Shown here: piece after piece, positions 15,306-23,582 of the stretch
How positions within the stretch are numbered: position 1 is the stretch's first letter
Layout of the letters: every line of letters starts with the position of its first letter
Assembly (NCBI GenBank): GCA_029547025.1
Contig: JAKPQA010000229.1
Span: 1-32,791 of the forward strand
Direction: 5' to 3'
From: Armatimonadota bacterium
GTDB lineage: Bacteria; Armatimonadota; Zipacnadia; UBA1398; JAKPQA01
Length of the DNA stretch: 32,791 nucleotides
Translations under genes and position numbers: made by a program
The notes under the pieces: model-generated
The model's database searches: none
What the model was told of the DNA's origin: nothing
The model's input: only the letters and a program-made list of their open reading frames with translations

Positions 15306-18300
15306 ATGCTTGTGTCGTGCCTGCCGGCCGTTCTCGCCGCAGTCTCCGCCCTGTGGAGCCCGCTCTGCCTCATCCCCGAGCCGAGGGACGTACAGGTGCA
15401 GCCCGGCCGGTTCGGCTTCGAGCCGCGGACTCGGATCCTGCTGGGCAGCACTGACAGCTCCGACGACCGTTTCGCGGCGGAACAGCTCGCCGACGAAACC
15501 CGGCGCGAGTGGGGCCTCCGGCCGGCCGCGGACTCGCTCCGCACGGGCCATCCCGCCGCCGGCTGTGTGCTCCTTCTGCGCCCGACAGCGTCCGAGGCCG
15601 CCCATGCGTTCTGCGAGCATGCCGACGCGCTCCCTGATCCGGCGCTGGGCGACGAGGGCTACCTCCTACGCGTCGACCGGGATCGCGTGCTCGTCGCGGC
15701 CAATGCCGAGGCGGGGCTGTTCTACGGTGTGCAGACACTCAAGCAGCTCATCCGCGCGAACTCCGAGGGGCGAGCGATCCCGTGCGTGCGCATCCGGGAC
15801 TACCCCGGCATGCGCTACCGGGGCATCCTGGATGACATCACCCGCGGCCCGACACCGACCCTCGACTTCCTCAAGCGCGAGGTCCGGACGCTGGCCGAGT
15901 TCAAGATGAACCTCTGGACACCATACATCGAGCACCAGTTCGAGTTCCGAAGGCACCCACTGATCGCTCCAGAGGGCGGCAGCCTCACAGCCCAAGAGGT
16001 TCGCGAGCTCACGGCCTACGCCCGGCGCTATCATGTCGAGATCGTTGGGTGCCTGCAGTCTTTCGCCCATTTCGCGAACATCCTCAAGCACCCCCAGTAC
16101 GCGCACTTGGGCGAGACAGACGGCGGGTGGATCCTCCGGCCAGTCAGCGAGGACTCGTACCGTCTGTTGGGTGACCTGTACTCGGAGATCACGCCGGCCT
16201 TCGAATCGCCGCTGTTCAACGTCTGCTGTGACGAGACCCAGGGTCTTGGCGAAGGCAAGAGCAAGGCGCTGCTTGAGGCTTTCGGAATCGAATGGCTCTA
16301 CGCGACGCACATCAACCGCATCCACGACATGCTCGCGCGCCGGGGCAAGCGAATGATGATGTGGGCCGATATCGCCCTCTCGCACCCCGGCATCCTCGAC
16401 CGGATCCCGCGCGACACGGTGATGCTGAGCTGGGGCTACCACGCGGCCGAGACCTTCGAGCCCGCCATCGTGCCCATCGCCCAGCGCGGGTTCGCCTTCA
16501 TGGTGTGCCCGGGCGTGAACTGCTGGGGCCGCATGTTCCCCGACATCGATACCTCGCTGGTCAACATCGCGCACTACGCCCGCGACGGTGCGAAGCACGG
16601 GGCGCTCGGGATGATCAACACCTGCTGGGATGACGACGGCGAGAACCTCTTCTCGGTGAACTGGTACTCGCTAGTCTTCGGCGGCGACTGCGCGTGGAAT
16701 CCCGGGCAGGCCAGTGCGGAGCGGTTTGCCGGTCGCTACTCGCAGTGCTTCTATGGCACCCATGACGACTCGGCCGCGCTCGCCAACCTGGCGCTCTCGG
16801 CCGCCCAGCGCCATCCGCTGTCGACCGGCATGTGGAACCGTGTCTACTGGGCCGACCCAACGGCTCCATCACCCACCACTCGCGACCGCGAGCACCAGTG
16901 GCTTGCCGACCTGCAACAGCGGGCCCAGAGTGTCCTCCGCCAGACCGGGGCTGCGCGCGCCAGTGCCACGGCCAACGCGGACAACCTGGCCTACCTCGAG
17001 ATGACTGCTCTGAAGCTCTCGACCCTGGCGGGCCGACGGCTCGCTTTCCTGCAGGCCGCTGACCTCTACGCCGAGGCCGCGAACGCCGCCAGCGCGGACG
17101 CGGCGGTACCGCGCCTGATGACGGCCCGGAGGCTGCTGGTGGCCGCCCTGGCCGATATCCGTGCCATCGGCGACCGCTACGCGAGGCTGTGGCTGGCCGA
17201 GGCGCGGCCCTACTGGCTGGATGTTCAGACCCCCAAGTACGCCGCCATGGGCCGGCTCATCAAGGACCGCGTCGATAGGCTCGATGCGGCGGCAGCCGGC
17301 CTGCGAGACGGCAGGCCCTTGCCCCCGGCAGCCGAGGTCGGCCTCGCAATCGCCTTCCCCGCCGAGCGCGGCGTCCGGCCTACCGTCAGCGATCAGCCGC
17401 TGCCCGCTGGGTCCAACGACTGGTTCGACCCCGCGTGGCACTACCGCATCGGAGTACGCATCGAGGCACGTTCCCTGCCGCGGACTGACTTGCCGGTGGA
17501 GATCGAGCTGGACCTGGCCCCACGGCTCCCGGGCCACACACTCGATCCCGGCTCCATCCGGGTCGTGTCGTGCGATGCTTCGGGCCACCACGAGCACGAG
17601 ATCCCCTCTCAGCTCATGACCGACGGGCTGAGAGTGCCGCACATCGCGTTCATCGCGGCCGGGCGAATCGAGACGGGGCAGAGCCGCCACTTCCGCATCT
17701 ACTTCGACACGGTGGCGAACGGCTCCAAGACCCACCCGACGTATCCCGGAGTGTCCCTATCGCGGGCCGACGGCGGGTACGCCATCGCGAACGAACGCGT
17801 CCGCTGGCTCGTGCTGCCCGAGGGTGCCCACGTATACGAATGGCACGTGAATGCCTTGGGCGGCGTCGACATCACCGATCCGGGCCGGGCGGGGTACTCT
17901 GGCTTCCTGGACGTGAACACGAGCCGCACCGCGTCCTTCGCGCTCACTCCGCTGGCCGAGGGGCCTGTCGTCGCTCGCCTCCGGTGCGAGTCGCCGGACG
18001 GCGCGGAGAAGGTGCTGAGCTTCTATGCCGGCGCGGGATGGGTCGAGGCCGATATCTCGCCCGAGACCACCTACTGCTGGAACTTCGACCCGGCGACGCT
18101 GATGGCTTCAGACAGCCCGACGCCCGGCACGGCACGCTTCTCGACCGGGTACAGCGCGCCGGTCGGGCGCTCCGGGGTACTCGGGCAGGTGAGGGCCGCC
18201 GGGGCTGTCTGGGGCTGCAAGTACCGTCCCGACGGGCTGACGTTGGGCATGGTCACCCCGGGCCGGCCGACGACCCACGTCATCGGGCCGGGGGGCGGCT

Positions 18301-18608
18301 GGGGTGGCGCCGGCATCGAGGGCGGCGCGGGCGCCAGCCACTTCGTCGCAGTGGGCGACGTTCTCCTTGACCCTCCCGCCGTGCTCAGTTCCCTGGCGGC
18401 CACACTGGACTACACCAACCCGCCGGCCATTACACTCGGCCGGGTGGAGCAGAAGCCTGAGGACGCCGCGAGCGGAGGGCGGGCGGCGCGTGCCGTGCCG
18501 TTCGCCGCACCGGTCCGCTGCGACGCGGCCCGGTGCAGATGCGAACGCGCCGGGGGATCAGGTAGAATACAGCGCTGCTGCGGGCTCGCCGGGTCGCCAT
18601 GCGCTTGA
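15306..18608 (+). CDS. Large exported GH20-type beta-N-acetylhexosaminidase-like protein
   Basis: 1100 residues. It opens with a signal peptide (MLVSCLPAVLAAVSALWS). The GH20b-like domain follows ('LIPEPRDVQVQPGRFGF', then 'GDEGYLLRVDRDRVLVAANAEAGLFYGVQTLKQLI'), leading into a TIM barrel that starts 'IRDYPGMRYRGILDD'. The paired acids of GH20 appear as 'FNVCCDETQGLG' (D309-E310); the usual HxGGDE is changed to NVCCDE. 'GKRMMMWADIA' and 'INTCWDDDGENLF' match later barrel strands. From ~700 on, 'DWFDPAWHYRIGVRIEAR' resembles a DUF2341-type beta-sandwich, and a second beta-rich domain follows (840-1050). GH20 cleaves terminal GlcNAc/GalNAc. The ATG has GAGGAGG 8 bases upstream. The last ~45 residues are Cys/Arg-rich and look like read-through to a chance stop. 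Confidence 0.85.
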   Translation: MLVSCLPAVLAAVSALWSPLCLIPEPRDVQVQPGRFGFEPRTRILLGSTDSSDDRFAAEQLADETRREWGLRPAADSLRTGHPAAGCVLLLRPTASEAAHAFCEHADALPDPALGDEGYLLRVDRDRVLVAANAEAGLFYGVQTLKQLIRANSEGRAIPCVRIRDYPGMRYRGILDDITRGPTPTLDFLKREVRTLAEFKMNLWTPYIEHQFEFRRHPLIAPEGGSLTAQEVRELTAYARRYHVEIVGCLQSFAHFANILKHPQYAHLGETDGGWILRPVSEDSYRLLGDLYSEITPAFESPLFNVCCDETQGLGEGKSKALLEAFGIEWLYATHINRIHDMLARRGKRMMMWADIALSHPGILDRIPRDTVMLSWGYHAAETFEPAIVPIAQRGFAFMVCPGVNCWGRMFPDIDTSLVNIAHYARDGAKHGALGMINTCWDDDGENLFSVNWYSLVFGGDCAWNPGQASAERFAGRYSQCFYGTHDDSAALANLALSAAQRHPLSTGMWNRVYWADPTAPSPTTRDREHQWLADLQQRAQSVLRQTGAARASATANADNLAYLEMTALKLSTLAGRRLAFLQAADLYAEAANAASADAAVPRLMTARRLLVAALADIRAIGDRYARLWLAEARPYWLDVQTPKYAAMGRLIKDRVDRLDAAAAGLRDGRPLPPAAEVGLAIAFPAERGVRPTVSDQPLPAGSNDWFDPAWHYRIGVRIEARSLPRTDLPVEIELDLAPRLPGHTLDPGSIRVVSCDASGHHEHEIPSQLMTDGLRVPHIAFIAAGRIETGQSRHFRIYFDTVANGSKTHPTYPGVSLSRADGGYAIANERVRWLVLPEGAHVYEWHVNALGGVDITDPGRAGYSGFLDVNTSRTASFALTPLAEGPVVARLRCESPDGAEKVLSFYAGAGWVEADISPETTYCWNFDPATLMASDSPTPGTARFSTGYSAPVGRSGVLGQVRAAGAVWGCKYRPDGLTLGMVTPGRPTTHVIGPGGGWGGAGIEGGAGASHFVAVGDVLLDPPAVLSSLAATLDYTNPPAITLGRVEQKPEDAASGGRAARAVPFAAPVRCDAARCRCERAGGSGRIQRCCGLAGSPCA

Positions 18609-18677
18609 CGAGGCCCGTGGCGAGACCGGGCAGACTGACGCGGGGCCGGCGGCACCGCGCGGAGGAGGAGCGCGCCC

Positions 18678-19175
18678 ATGGGCAGGTCGTTCGAGGGAAC
18701 TCTTGAGGCTCGCGGGCTTCGGTTCGGCATCGTGATCAGTCGCTTCAACAGCTTCATCACCACGAAGCTGCTGGACGGGGCCATGGACGCGCTGGGGCGC
18801 CACGGCGTATCGCTCGATGATGTGGACGTGGCATGGGTCCCGGGGGCATTCGAGGTGCCCTTGGTGGCTCGGCGGTTGGCTGAGACCCGGCGCTATAGCG
18901 CCGTGCTGTGCCTCGGCGCCGTCATCCGCGGCGATACACCACACTTCGACTATGTCGCCAACGAGTCGGCGCGGGGGATCGCGGACATCAGCGCACAGCT
19001 CGGGGTACCGGTGATCTATGGGATCATCACGGCCGACAACCTCGAGCAGGCCATCGAGCGTGCCGGCACGCGTATGGGCAACAAGGGGGCCGAGGCGGCA
19101 TTCGCCGGGATCGAGGTCGCCAACCTTCTGGCCCGCATCGACTCCGCGCTCGGCGGACCCGATAAGGTGGAATAG
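18678..19175 (+). CDS. ribH: 6,7-dimethyl-8-ribityllumazine synthase
   Basis: 165 residues, the normal family length. It condenses 5-amino-6-ribitylaminouracil with 3,4-dihydroxy-2-butanone-4-phosphate, the penultimate step of riboflavin synthesis. Signature segments are '[19 protein letters not shown]', '[17 protein letters not shown]', '[16 protein letters not shown]' (with the proton-transfer histidine) and '[14 protein letters not shown]'. The start is the ATG at 18678 following GGAGGAGGAG. No other riboflavin gene is in the window, so ribH stands apart from the rest of its pathway. Only 4 bp separate it from the HtrA gene, implying a shared transcript. Confidence 0.96.
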   Translation: MGRSFEGTLEARGLRFGIVISRFNSFITTKLLDGAMDALGRHGVSLDDVDVAWVPGAFEVPLVARRLAETRRYSAVLCLGAVIRGDTPHFDYVANESARGIADISAQLGVPVIYGIITADNLEQAIERAGTRMGNKGAEAAFAGIEVANLLARIDSALGGPDKVE

Positions 19176-19179
19176 CCGC

Positions 19180-20406
19180 ATGGACGACACACTCTCAATG
19201 GATCCCTCTCCCCCGCCGGTGCCCGACCTGCTCCCACCGCCGCGGCCCCAGCGATCGGGTTGCGCCCTTGTGGCTATCGCCGTGATATCCGGCGCCATCG
19301 CGGGGTTGGCCGGGTGCCTCGTTGCCCTGGCCTACTTCATGCCGCAGATCCAGAATCGGGTGGGCTCGCAGGGCGCACCGGCCCTCGCCCCACTACGCCC
19401 CGGCAAGACGGTCACCGCGCAGACCGACCTCACCATCGAGGGAGGCGACTCCGAGGCCATCAAGCGGGCCATCGCCAAGGTCATGCCTGCAGTGGTGCAC
19501 GTGACCCAGGCCATCCCGCGGGATGTGCCCATCCGCACTCCGCAGGGCGGCAGGGACGTGGGCGCCGGGAGCGGGTTCATCATCGATGGCAAGAAGGGGT
19601 TCGTCGTCACCAATGCCCACGTACTTGCCAACCCCGGATTGCCGACCGAGCCCGAGCTCTATGTGAAGCTCGCCGGGCAGGATGACAGCCAACGGATCCT
19701 GGCCCGCCGACTGGCAGTGGACCCGTACCACGACCTGGCGGTGCTCAAGATTGACACCGGGGGCAAAGAGCTGCCTCAGCTCCAGTTTGGCGACTCCGAG
19801 AAGCTGGCCCTGGGTGACTGGGTCATCGCGCTCGGCAGTCCCTTTGGACTGGCCGAGACGGCGACGGTGGGGATCGTCAGCGCCAAACACCGGCGCCTTG
19901 CCATCGCCGATAAGACCTACGACGACCTCCTCCAGACCGACGCAGCCATCAACATGGGCAACAGCGGTGGCCCCCTGGTCAACCTCAATGGCGATGTGGT
20001 TGGGGTCAACAGCGTGATCCAGTCGCCCACGGGCACCAGCGCCGGAGTGGGATTCGCCATTGCATCGAGCCGGGCCCGTACCTACATCGAAGACATGATG
20101 TCGCGGGGTTACCTCGGCGTCGTGATGGGCCCCTACGAGCAGAAGCCGGGCACGGCCGCGGCTCCCGACGGGCACATGTGCGAGGTGCGAGACGTACTCC
20201 CCAAGGGACCGGCCGACGCTGCGGGGATCAAGGTCGGTGACGTGATCCTCCGTATCGACTCCACCGACATTGCGGGCATGGAGGAGGTCGTGAACCTGGT
20301 GGGATCCAAGAAGCCGGGCACCGTGCTGGAGATCGTGGTGTTCCGGCCATCGGAGGACCGCCAGGTGAGGCTGAAAGCGACCGTGGGAGATCGGACCGAG
20401 TACTAA
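19180..20406 (+). CDS. HtrA/DegP-like trypsin-type serine protease with one PDZ domain
   Basis: 408 residues. A proline-rich cytosolic tail is followed by one membrane anchor (about 27-53), so the protease faces the periplasm. The catalytic triad is visible: H147 (VVTNAHVLA), D185 ([11 protein letters not shown]) and S262 ([10 protein letters not shown]). A single PDZ domain follows (YLGVVMG..., '[21 protein letters not shown]', '[17 protein letters not shown]'). It degrades or refolds misfolded envelope proteins, a sensible companion to the porin gene downstream. The start is the ATG at 19180 with AAGGTGG upstream, overlapping the end of ribH; the open frame extending to 19018 is out of frame with ribH and is not used. 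No terminator is evident before the porin promoter. Confidence 0.93.
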   Translation: MDDTLSMDPSPPPVPDLLPPPRPQRSGCALVAIAVISGAIAGLAGCLVALAYFMPQIQNRVGSQGAPALAPLRPGKTVTAQTDLTIEGGDSEAIKRAIAKVMPAVVHVTQAIPRDVPIRTPQGGRDVGAGSGFIIDGKKGFVVTNAHVLANPGLPTEPELYVKLAGQDDSQRILARRLAVDPYHDLAVLKIDTGGKELPQLQFGDSEKLALGDWVIALGSPFGLAETATVGIVSAKHRRLAIADKTYDDLLQTDAAINMGNSGGPLVNLNGDVVGVNSVIQSPTGTSAGVGFAIASSRARTYIEDMMSRGYLGVVMGPYEQKPGTAAAPDGHMCEVRDVLPKGPADAAGIKVGDVILRIDSTDIAGMEEVVNLVGSKKPGTVLEIVVFRPSEDRQVRLKATVGDRTEY

Positions 20407-20435
20407 CAGGTGGGAGTGTTATTGTCGAGTTCGGT

Positions 20436-20464
20436 TTGACAGGGTTGACGGGTGCCGCTACAAT
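20436..20464 (+). promoter_or_regulatory. Strong sigma70-type promoter of the porin gene
   Basis: TTGACA (20436-20441), a 17-bp spacer, then TACAAT (20459-20464): a perfect -35 and a one-mismatch -10 at ideal spacing. Transcription would start near 20471 and give an untranslated leader of about 300 nt before the ATG at 20768. Such a good promoter fits an abundant envelope protein. Confidence 0.85.
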
Positions 20465-20470
20465 CTGCCG

Positions 20471-20767
20471 GAATCTTGTTTCGGGACCTTGCAGGGGAAT
20501 CCGCGAACGGGGTTGAACCCCGTGAACGGAGCGGAGGGTTTGGCCCCTGGGGTAGGAGCACAATCTTGCGCAGGAAGGGAGGCGCCAAGAGGAGAGACGT
20601 CGTCCGAAGCGGGTGAAGTACCGCCGCGCCGCAGCCATGAGGAAACACGGCAACTCACGCTGCATGCGACGGGCTCGCCAGCCCAGGCATTGTGTCTCTC
20701 CGCCTGCGATAGCGCCGTGCTTCTACTGTGGGTCACACCGAAGCATATCGTAGGAGGAAAAACGCAA
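20471..20767 (+). ncRNA. Structured 5' leader RNA of the SLH-collagen porin mRNA
   Basis: Domain I (20492-20549) is a three-level coaxial helix: CAGGGG 20492-20497 with CCCCTG 20544-20549, TCCGC 20500-20504 with GCGGA 20531-20535, and CGGGG 20508-20512 with CCCCG 20518-20522 closing a TTGAA loop. Domain II (20591-20701) is closed by GGAGAGAC 20591-20598 with GTCTCTCC 20694-20701. It encloses three hairpins: GCGG/CCGC (20609-20624), GCAGC-TGAG/CTCA-GCTGC (20631-20663) and GGGCT/AGCCC (20671-20684). The ribosome binding site (AGGAGG, about 20752-20757) follows directly. I recognise no known riboswitch class. It may be a cis-regulator of porin synthesis, as long leaders are in some S-layer genes, or may also be released as a small RNA. 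Confidence 0.6.
20637..20753 (+). CDS. Possible 38-codon leader ORF ending at the porin ribosome binding site
   Basis: ATG at 20637 opens a 38-residue frame with nine Arg, four Cys (two in 'CFYCG') and three His, closed by a TAG whose bases begin the porin Shine-Dalgarno (TAGGAGG). It overlaps leader domain II, so its translation would disrupt that RNA fold. No Shine-Dalgarno precedes it and its composition could be chance in GC-rich DNA, so this is a weak call. Confidence 0.2.
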   Translation: MRKHGNSRCMRRARQPRHCVSPPAIAPCFYCGSHRSIS

Positions 20768-22468
20768 ATGGGACGCAAGCTCGCATGTGTTCTGGGCTTG
20801 GCGCTCGTGCTCATGGCCGGTGCCGCGGCATGGGCCGATGCGGGCGCAAAGGATACGGTAGCTCCGCCCGCCAAGGCTGGCATGCCGGCCGACGTGGCCT
20901 TCGACCACTGGGCCTATGACGCAGTGGCCGACATGTACGACGCTGGGCTGCTTGAGGGCTACCCCGACGGGACCTTCAAGGGCAATAACAGCCTGACTCG
21001 GTACGAGTTCGCGATGGCCCTGGCGCGCACGCTGTGGACCATCAAGACCAACCCCGAGTACAAGGGCCCCAAGGGCGACAAGGGCGATACCGGCGCTGCC
21101 GGTCCCGCTGGCCCCAAGGGTGATACTGGCCCAGCCGGTCCCGCGGGTCCTGCTGGCCCCAAGGGCGACAAGGGCGCAACGGGCCCTGCCGGCCCCAAAG
21201 GCGAGAAGGGTGCGAAGGGCGACAAGGGCGATCGTGGCCCTGGCCCGACGCCCGCTGAGGTCGACGAGGGTGTCAAGAGGGTCTTCGGCGACATGGGTCT
21301 CGTGAACCAGGACCAGCTCAACGGGGCCATCAAGAAGCTGAAGGACGAGCTCACCCCGCAGTTTGAGGACCTCTCTGATCGCATCGACGACCTCGCCGAT
21401 GAGATCGATGGCCTCAAGGTGCGCGTCCAGGCCCTGGAGGAGAAGCCGGATACGGTTAGCGGCTCGATTTCCTGGGATGCTGGGACGGCTTGGCCGACCT
21501 TCAACACCAACGTGGATTCGGCGCGCAACGGTATCTTCAACTCGCTCGAGACCGTGGTGCAGATCCACAAGAAGATCAGCTCCAACTCGAGTGCGACCGT
21601 GGTCCTGTTCGAGAACCTTGGCAACGGCCTGGGTGTCGCGCCCCGTTCGTTCGCCATGGCCGACGAGGCCTACTTGACCTTCCGTGACACCGATATCTTC
21701 GACATCGACTCCGACATCGTGATCGGTCGCCAGTATGTGGGTTATGGCTATGGCCTGACCTTCAACAACAACTCCTGGTCGATCGATGGCGTGCGTCTGA
21801 TCAACCGCGACTGGGACTTCGAGACCGAGCTGTTCGTCGGGTCGAAGTTCGGTGACATCGTCACCGTCCTGCGCGTGGCCGATGACATCGGTGATCATGT
21901 CAATGCCGGTATCACCTACGTGGCCAATCCGATTGGTGGCACCTTCCTGACGCCGCGCTACGGCTTGGACGTGACGGTCCTGGCTGGAGAGCACACGATC
22001 TACGGCGAGGTCGCCTGGGATAGCAACATCTCCTGGCTGGTCCCGTCGGCAGCCTTGTTGGATGTCCAGGTCCTGTATGACGGGGACTGGGACGTTCACT
22101 TGGGCGGATCGTATGTCCGCGCCGCGTATGCCGCCGCTGATCCTGCGACCCTGCTGACCCCGTACACCCGTGCGTGGGGCAACGAGCCGTTTGCTGGGTT
22201 CTTCTATCAGCGCCTGATGACCCCGCTGGCTTTCGGCAAGGGCGAGGCGACGGCCTACCTGAAGGCGACCTTCCATGACGACAGCCGCGACTGGCGGTTC
22301 GCGTACATCCAGAGCAGCATCAAGGGCAACTCCATGGCTTCGGTCGGGACCGATATCCCCATCGGCGGGGACTTCGATCTCAACGTCGACGTGGCGCAGA
22401 CGCTGTTCGGCTGGGTGAACAACACCCCGCGTACGCTGGTCCGCATGGGTGTGAGCGTGCCCTTCTAG
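20768..22468 (+). CDS. SLH-domain outer-membrane porin with a collagen-like stalk
   Basis: 566 residues in a clear modular order. A signal peptide ([21 protein letters not shown]) is followed by one SLH domain (about 40-88, '[45 protein letters not shown]') that binds the cell wall polymer. Twenty uninterrupted Gly-X-Y triplets come next (G100-159, rich in GPK, GDK, GPA). A heptad-type coiled coil ('[25 protein letters not shown]', about 195-225) leads into a beta-rich barrel of roughly 340 residues ending in 'MGVSVPF', with the terminal Phe read by the BAM complex. SLH-coiled coil-barrel porins (OmpM, SlpA type) tie the outer membrane to peptidoglycan as trimers; collagen helices are also trimers. 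AGGAGG lies upstream of the ATG. The open frame reaching 20489 is leader, not protein. Confidence 0.9.
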   Translation: MGRKLACVLGLALVLMAGAAAWADAGAKDTVAPPAKAGMPADVAFDHWAYDAVADMYDAGLLEGYPDGTFKGNNSLTRYEFAMALARTLWTIKTNPEYKGPKGDKGDTGAAGPAGPKGDTGPAGPAGPAGPKGDKGATGPAGPKGEKGAKGDKGDRGPGPTPAEVDEGVKRVFGDMGLVNQDQLNGAIKKLKDELTPQFEDLSDRIDDLADEIDGLKVRVQALEEKPDTVSGSISWDAGTAWPTFNTNVDSARNGIFNSLETVVQIHKKISSNSSATVVLFENLGNGLGVAPRSFAMADEAYLTFRDTDIFDIDSDIVIGRQYVGYGYGLTFNNNSWSIDGVRLINRDWDFETELFVGSKFGDIVTVLRVADDIGDHVNAGITYVANPIGGTFLTPRYGLDVTVLAGEHTIYGEVAWDSNISWLVPSAALLDVQVLYDGDWDVHLGGSYVRAAYAAADPATLLTPYTRAWGNEPFAGFFYQRLMTPLAFGKGEATAYLKATFHDDSRDWRFAYIQSSIKGNSMASVGTDIPIGGDFDLNVDVAQTLFGWVNNTPRTLVRMGVSVPF

Positions 22469-22496
22469 GGTTCGCCCAATCCAATCGGCAGACGCG

Positions 22497-22534
22497 ACGG
22501 ACGGCTCGGCTTCGGCCGGGCCGTCCGTTTGTGT
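22497..22534 (+). terminator. Rho-independent terminator of the porin gene
   Basis: 14-bp stem ACGGACGGCTCGGC (22497-22510) with its complement (22515-22528) containing one wobble, a TTCG tetraloop, then TTTGTGT. It lies 28 bp after the porin stop. Confidence 0.85.
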
Positions 22535-22582
22535 CACGGGCGGCATGGCGCCGGGCCAACCCGGTAGCCGGAGACGCGGGGC

Positions 22583-23551
22583 GTGGGGGGCACGACATTG
22601 GTCGAGAGAGACCTGACAACCAAGCTCTGCGAGATGCGGGCCACGGGCGAGTTCGTCGCCGCCCTGGCTGAAGCACGGGCAAGACCCCGACGGGCCCGGC
22701 CATCCCCGGACGGACGGCTCGCTCTCATCGCGGCCGACCACCCGGCGCGAGGCGTGACGGAGGCACTGGGAGACTCGCTGCGCATGGCCGACCGGCACGA
22801 CTACCTCTCTCGGATTATGCGGGCTCTGGAGGCCCCGCTGATCGACGGGGTGATGGGGACTTCCGACGTTCTCGAGGACCTGCTCGTGGCGGACCTGCTC
22901 AGGTCGCGGGAGGCGCGAGGGGCCTTGCTGCGGGACCGCCTCCTTATCGGAAGCATGAACCGAGGTGGCCTCTCCGGGACGACATTTGAGCTCGACGACC
23001 GGGTGACTGGGTACACCCCGGACGGGCTCCAACGCTCGGGACTCGACGGCGGCAAGGTCATGGTGAGGATCGACCGGACATCAAGGGACTCCGGGGCGAC
23101 ACTCGAGTATGCGGCAGCGGCAGTCGAGGCTTGCGGACGCCTGGGACTGGTCACGTTCGTCGAGCCGCTTCCGGTGGAGAGGCTGGAGGGGCGGCTTCGG
23201 GTGCAGAGAACCGTAGAGGCACTGGCCTGGGCGGCGGGGATCGCATCGGGGCTGGGTTCGACCTCAGTCCGCACGTGGCTCAAGCTTCCGTGGTGCGAGG
23301 GCTTCGCTGCCGTTGCCAGGGCTACAACGCTGCCCATTGTGCTGCTGGGCGGTCCGGCAGAGGGAGAGCCGGAGAGAACCATCTCGGAGCTCGGCGAGGC
23401 AATGCGTTGCGCTCCCAACGTCCGAGGCGCCCTGTGCGGTCGGAATGTGCTCTACCCGGGCGACAGCGATCCGCTCGAGATAGCGCAGCGGATCGCTGAG
23501 GTTGTGCACGGCACCATGAACGGTGCGGCACCGGCTCCCGTTGTGGAATGA
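22583..23551 (+). CDS. Cgl0159-family (beta/alpha)8 aldolase-like protein
   Basis: 322 residues. The pattern 'DGRLALIAADHPARGVTEALGD' near residue 45, 'LEAPLIDGVMGTSDVLEDLL', 'LIGSMNRGGLSGTTFELDDRVTGYTPDGLQRSGLDGGKVMVRID', 'LVTFVEPLPVERL' and 'TSVRTWLKLPWCEGF' matches the Cgl0159 family. That DeoC-like barrel family is often found in inositol or sugar-acid catabolic gene sets and is annotated as aldolase-like by fold. The lysine in 'GGKVMVRID' or 'RTWLKLPW' is a candidate Schiff-base residue. Start choice is open: the GTG at 22583 gives 322 residues, and a TTG at 22598 follows a G-run at a good distance. The sugar kinase gene starts 31 bp downstream, a logical kinase-aldolase order. Confidence 0.82.
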   Translation: MGGTTLVERDLTTKLCEMRATGEFVAALAEARARPRRARPSPDGRLALIAADHPARGVTEALGDSLRMADRHDYLSRIMRALEAPLIDGVMGTSDVLEDLLVADLLRSREARGALLRDRLLIGSMNRGGLSGTTFELDDRVTGYTPDGLQRSGLDGGKVMVRIDRTSRDSGATLEYAAAAVEACGRLGLVTFVEPLPVERLEGRLRVQRTVEALAWAAGIASGLGSTSVRTWLKLPWCEGFAAVARATTLPIVLLGGPAEGEPERTISELGEAMRCAPNVRGALCGRNVLYPGDSDPLEIAQRIAEVVHGTMNGAAPAPVVE

Positions 23552-23582
23552 GTACTGTGGGGTGCCGTCTGGGGTCGCTGGT

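Noticed and set aside
20591-20701. Resemblance to a glycine riboswitch (GGAGAG followed by CCGAAG)
   Set aside because: The downstream conserved CUCUCAGG segment and the second aptamer are absent, and the surrounding pairing differs; the downstream gene is a porin.
20489-20767. In-frame N-terminal extension of the porin from an ATG at 20489
   Set aside because: It would put about 93 non-native residues before a normal signal peptide. The promoter at 20436, the structured leader and AGGAGG before 20768 all indicate an untranslated region.
21065-21244. Tandem DNA repeats that could suggest a minisatellite or a CRISPR-like array
   Set aside because: The repeats are multiples of 9 bases in the coding frame and encode Gly-X-Y triplets; there are no spacers.
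20723-23032. 769-codon minus-strand open frame across the porin and the Cgl0159-type gene
   Set aside because: It is antisense to two well-supported genes, crosses their boundary and the hairpin terminator, and has no family motif. GC-rich codon structure leaves this frame open by chance.
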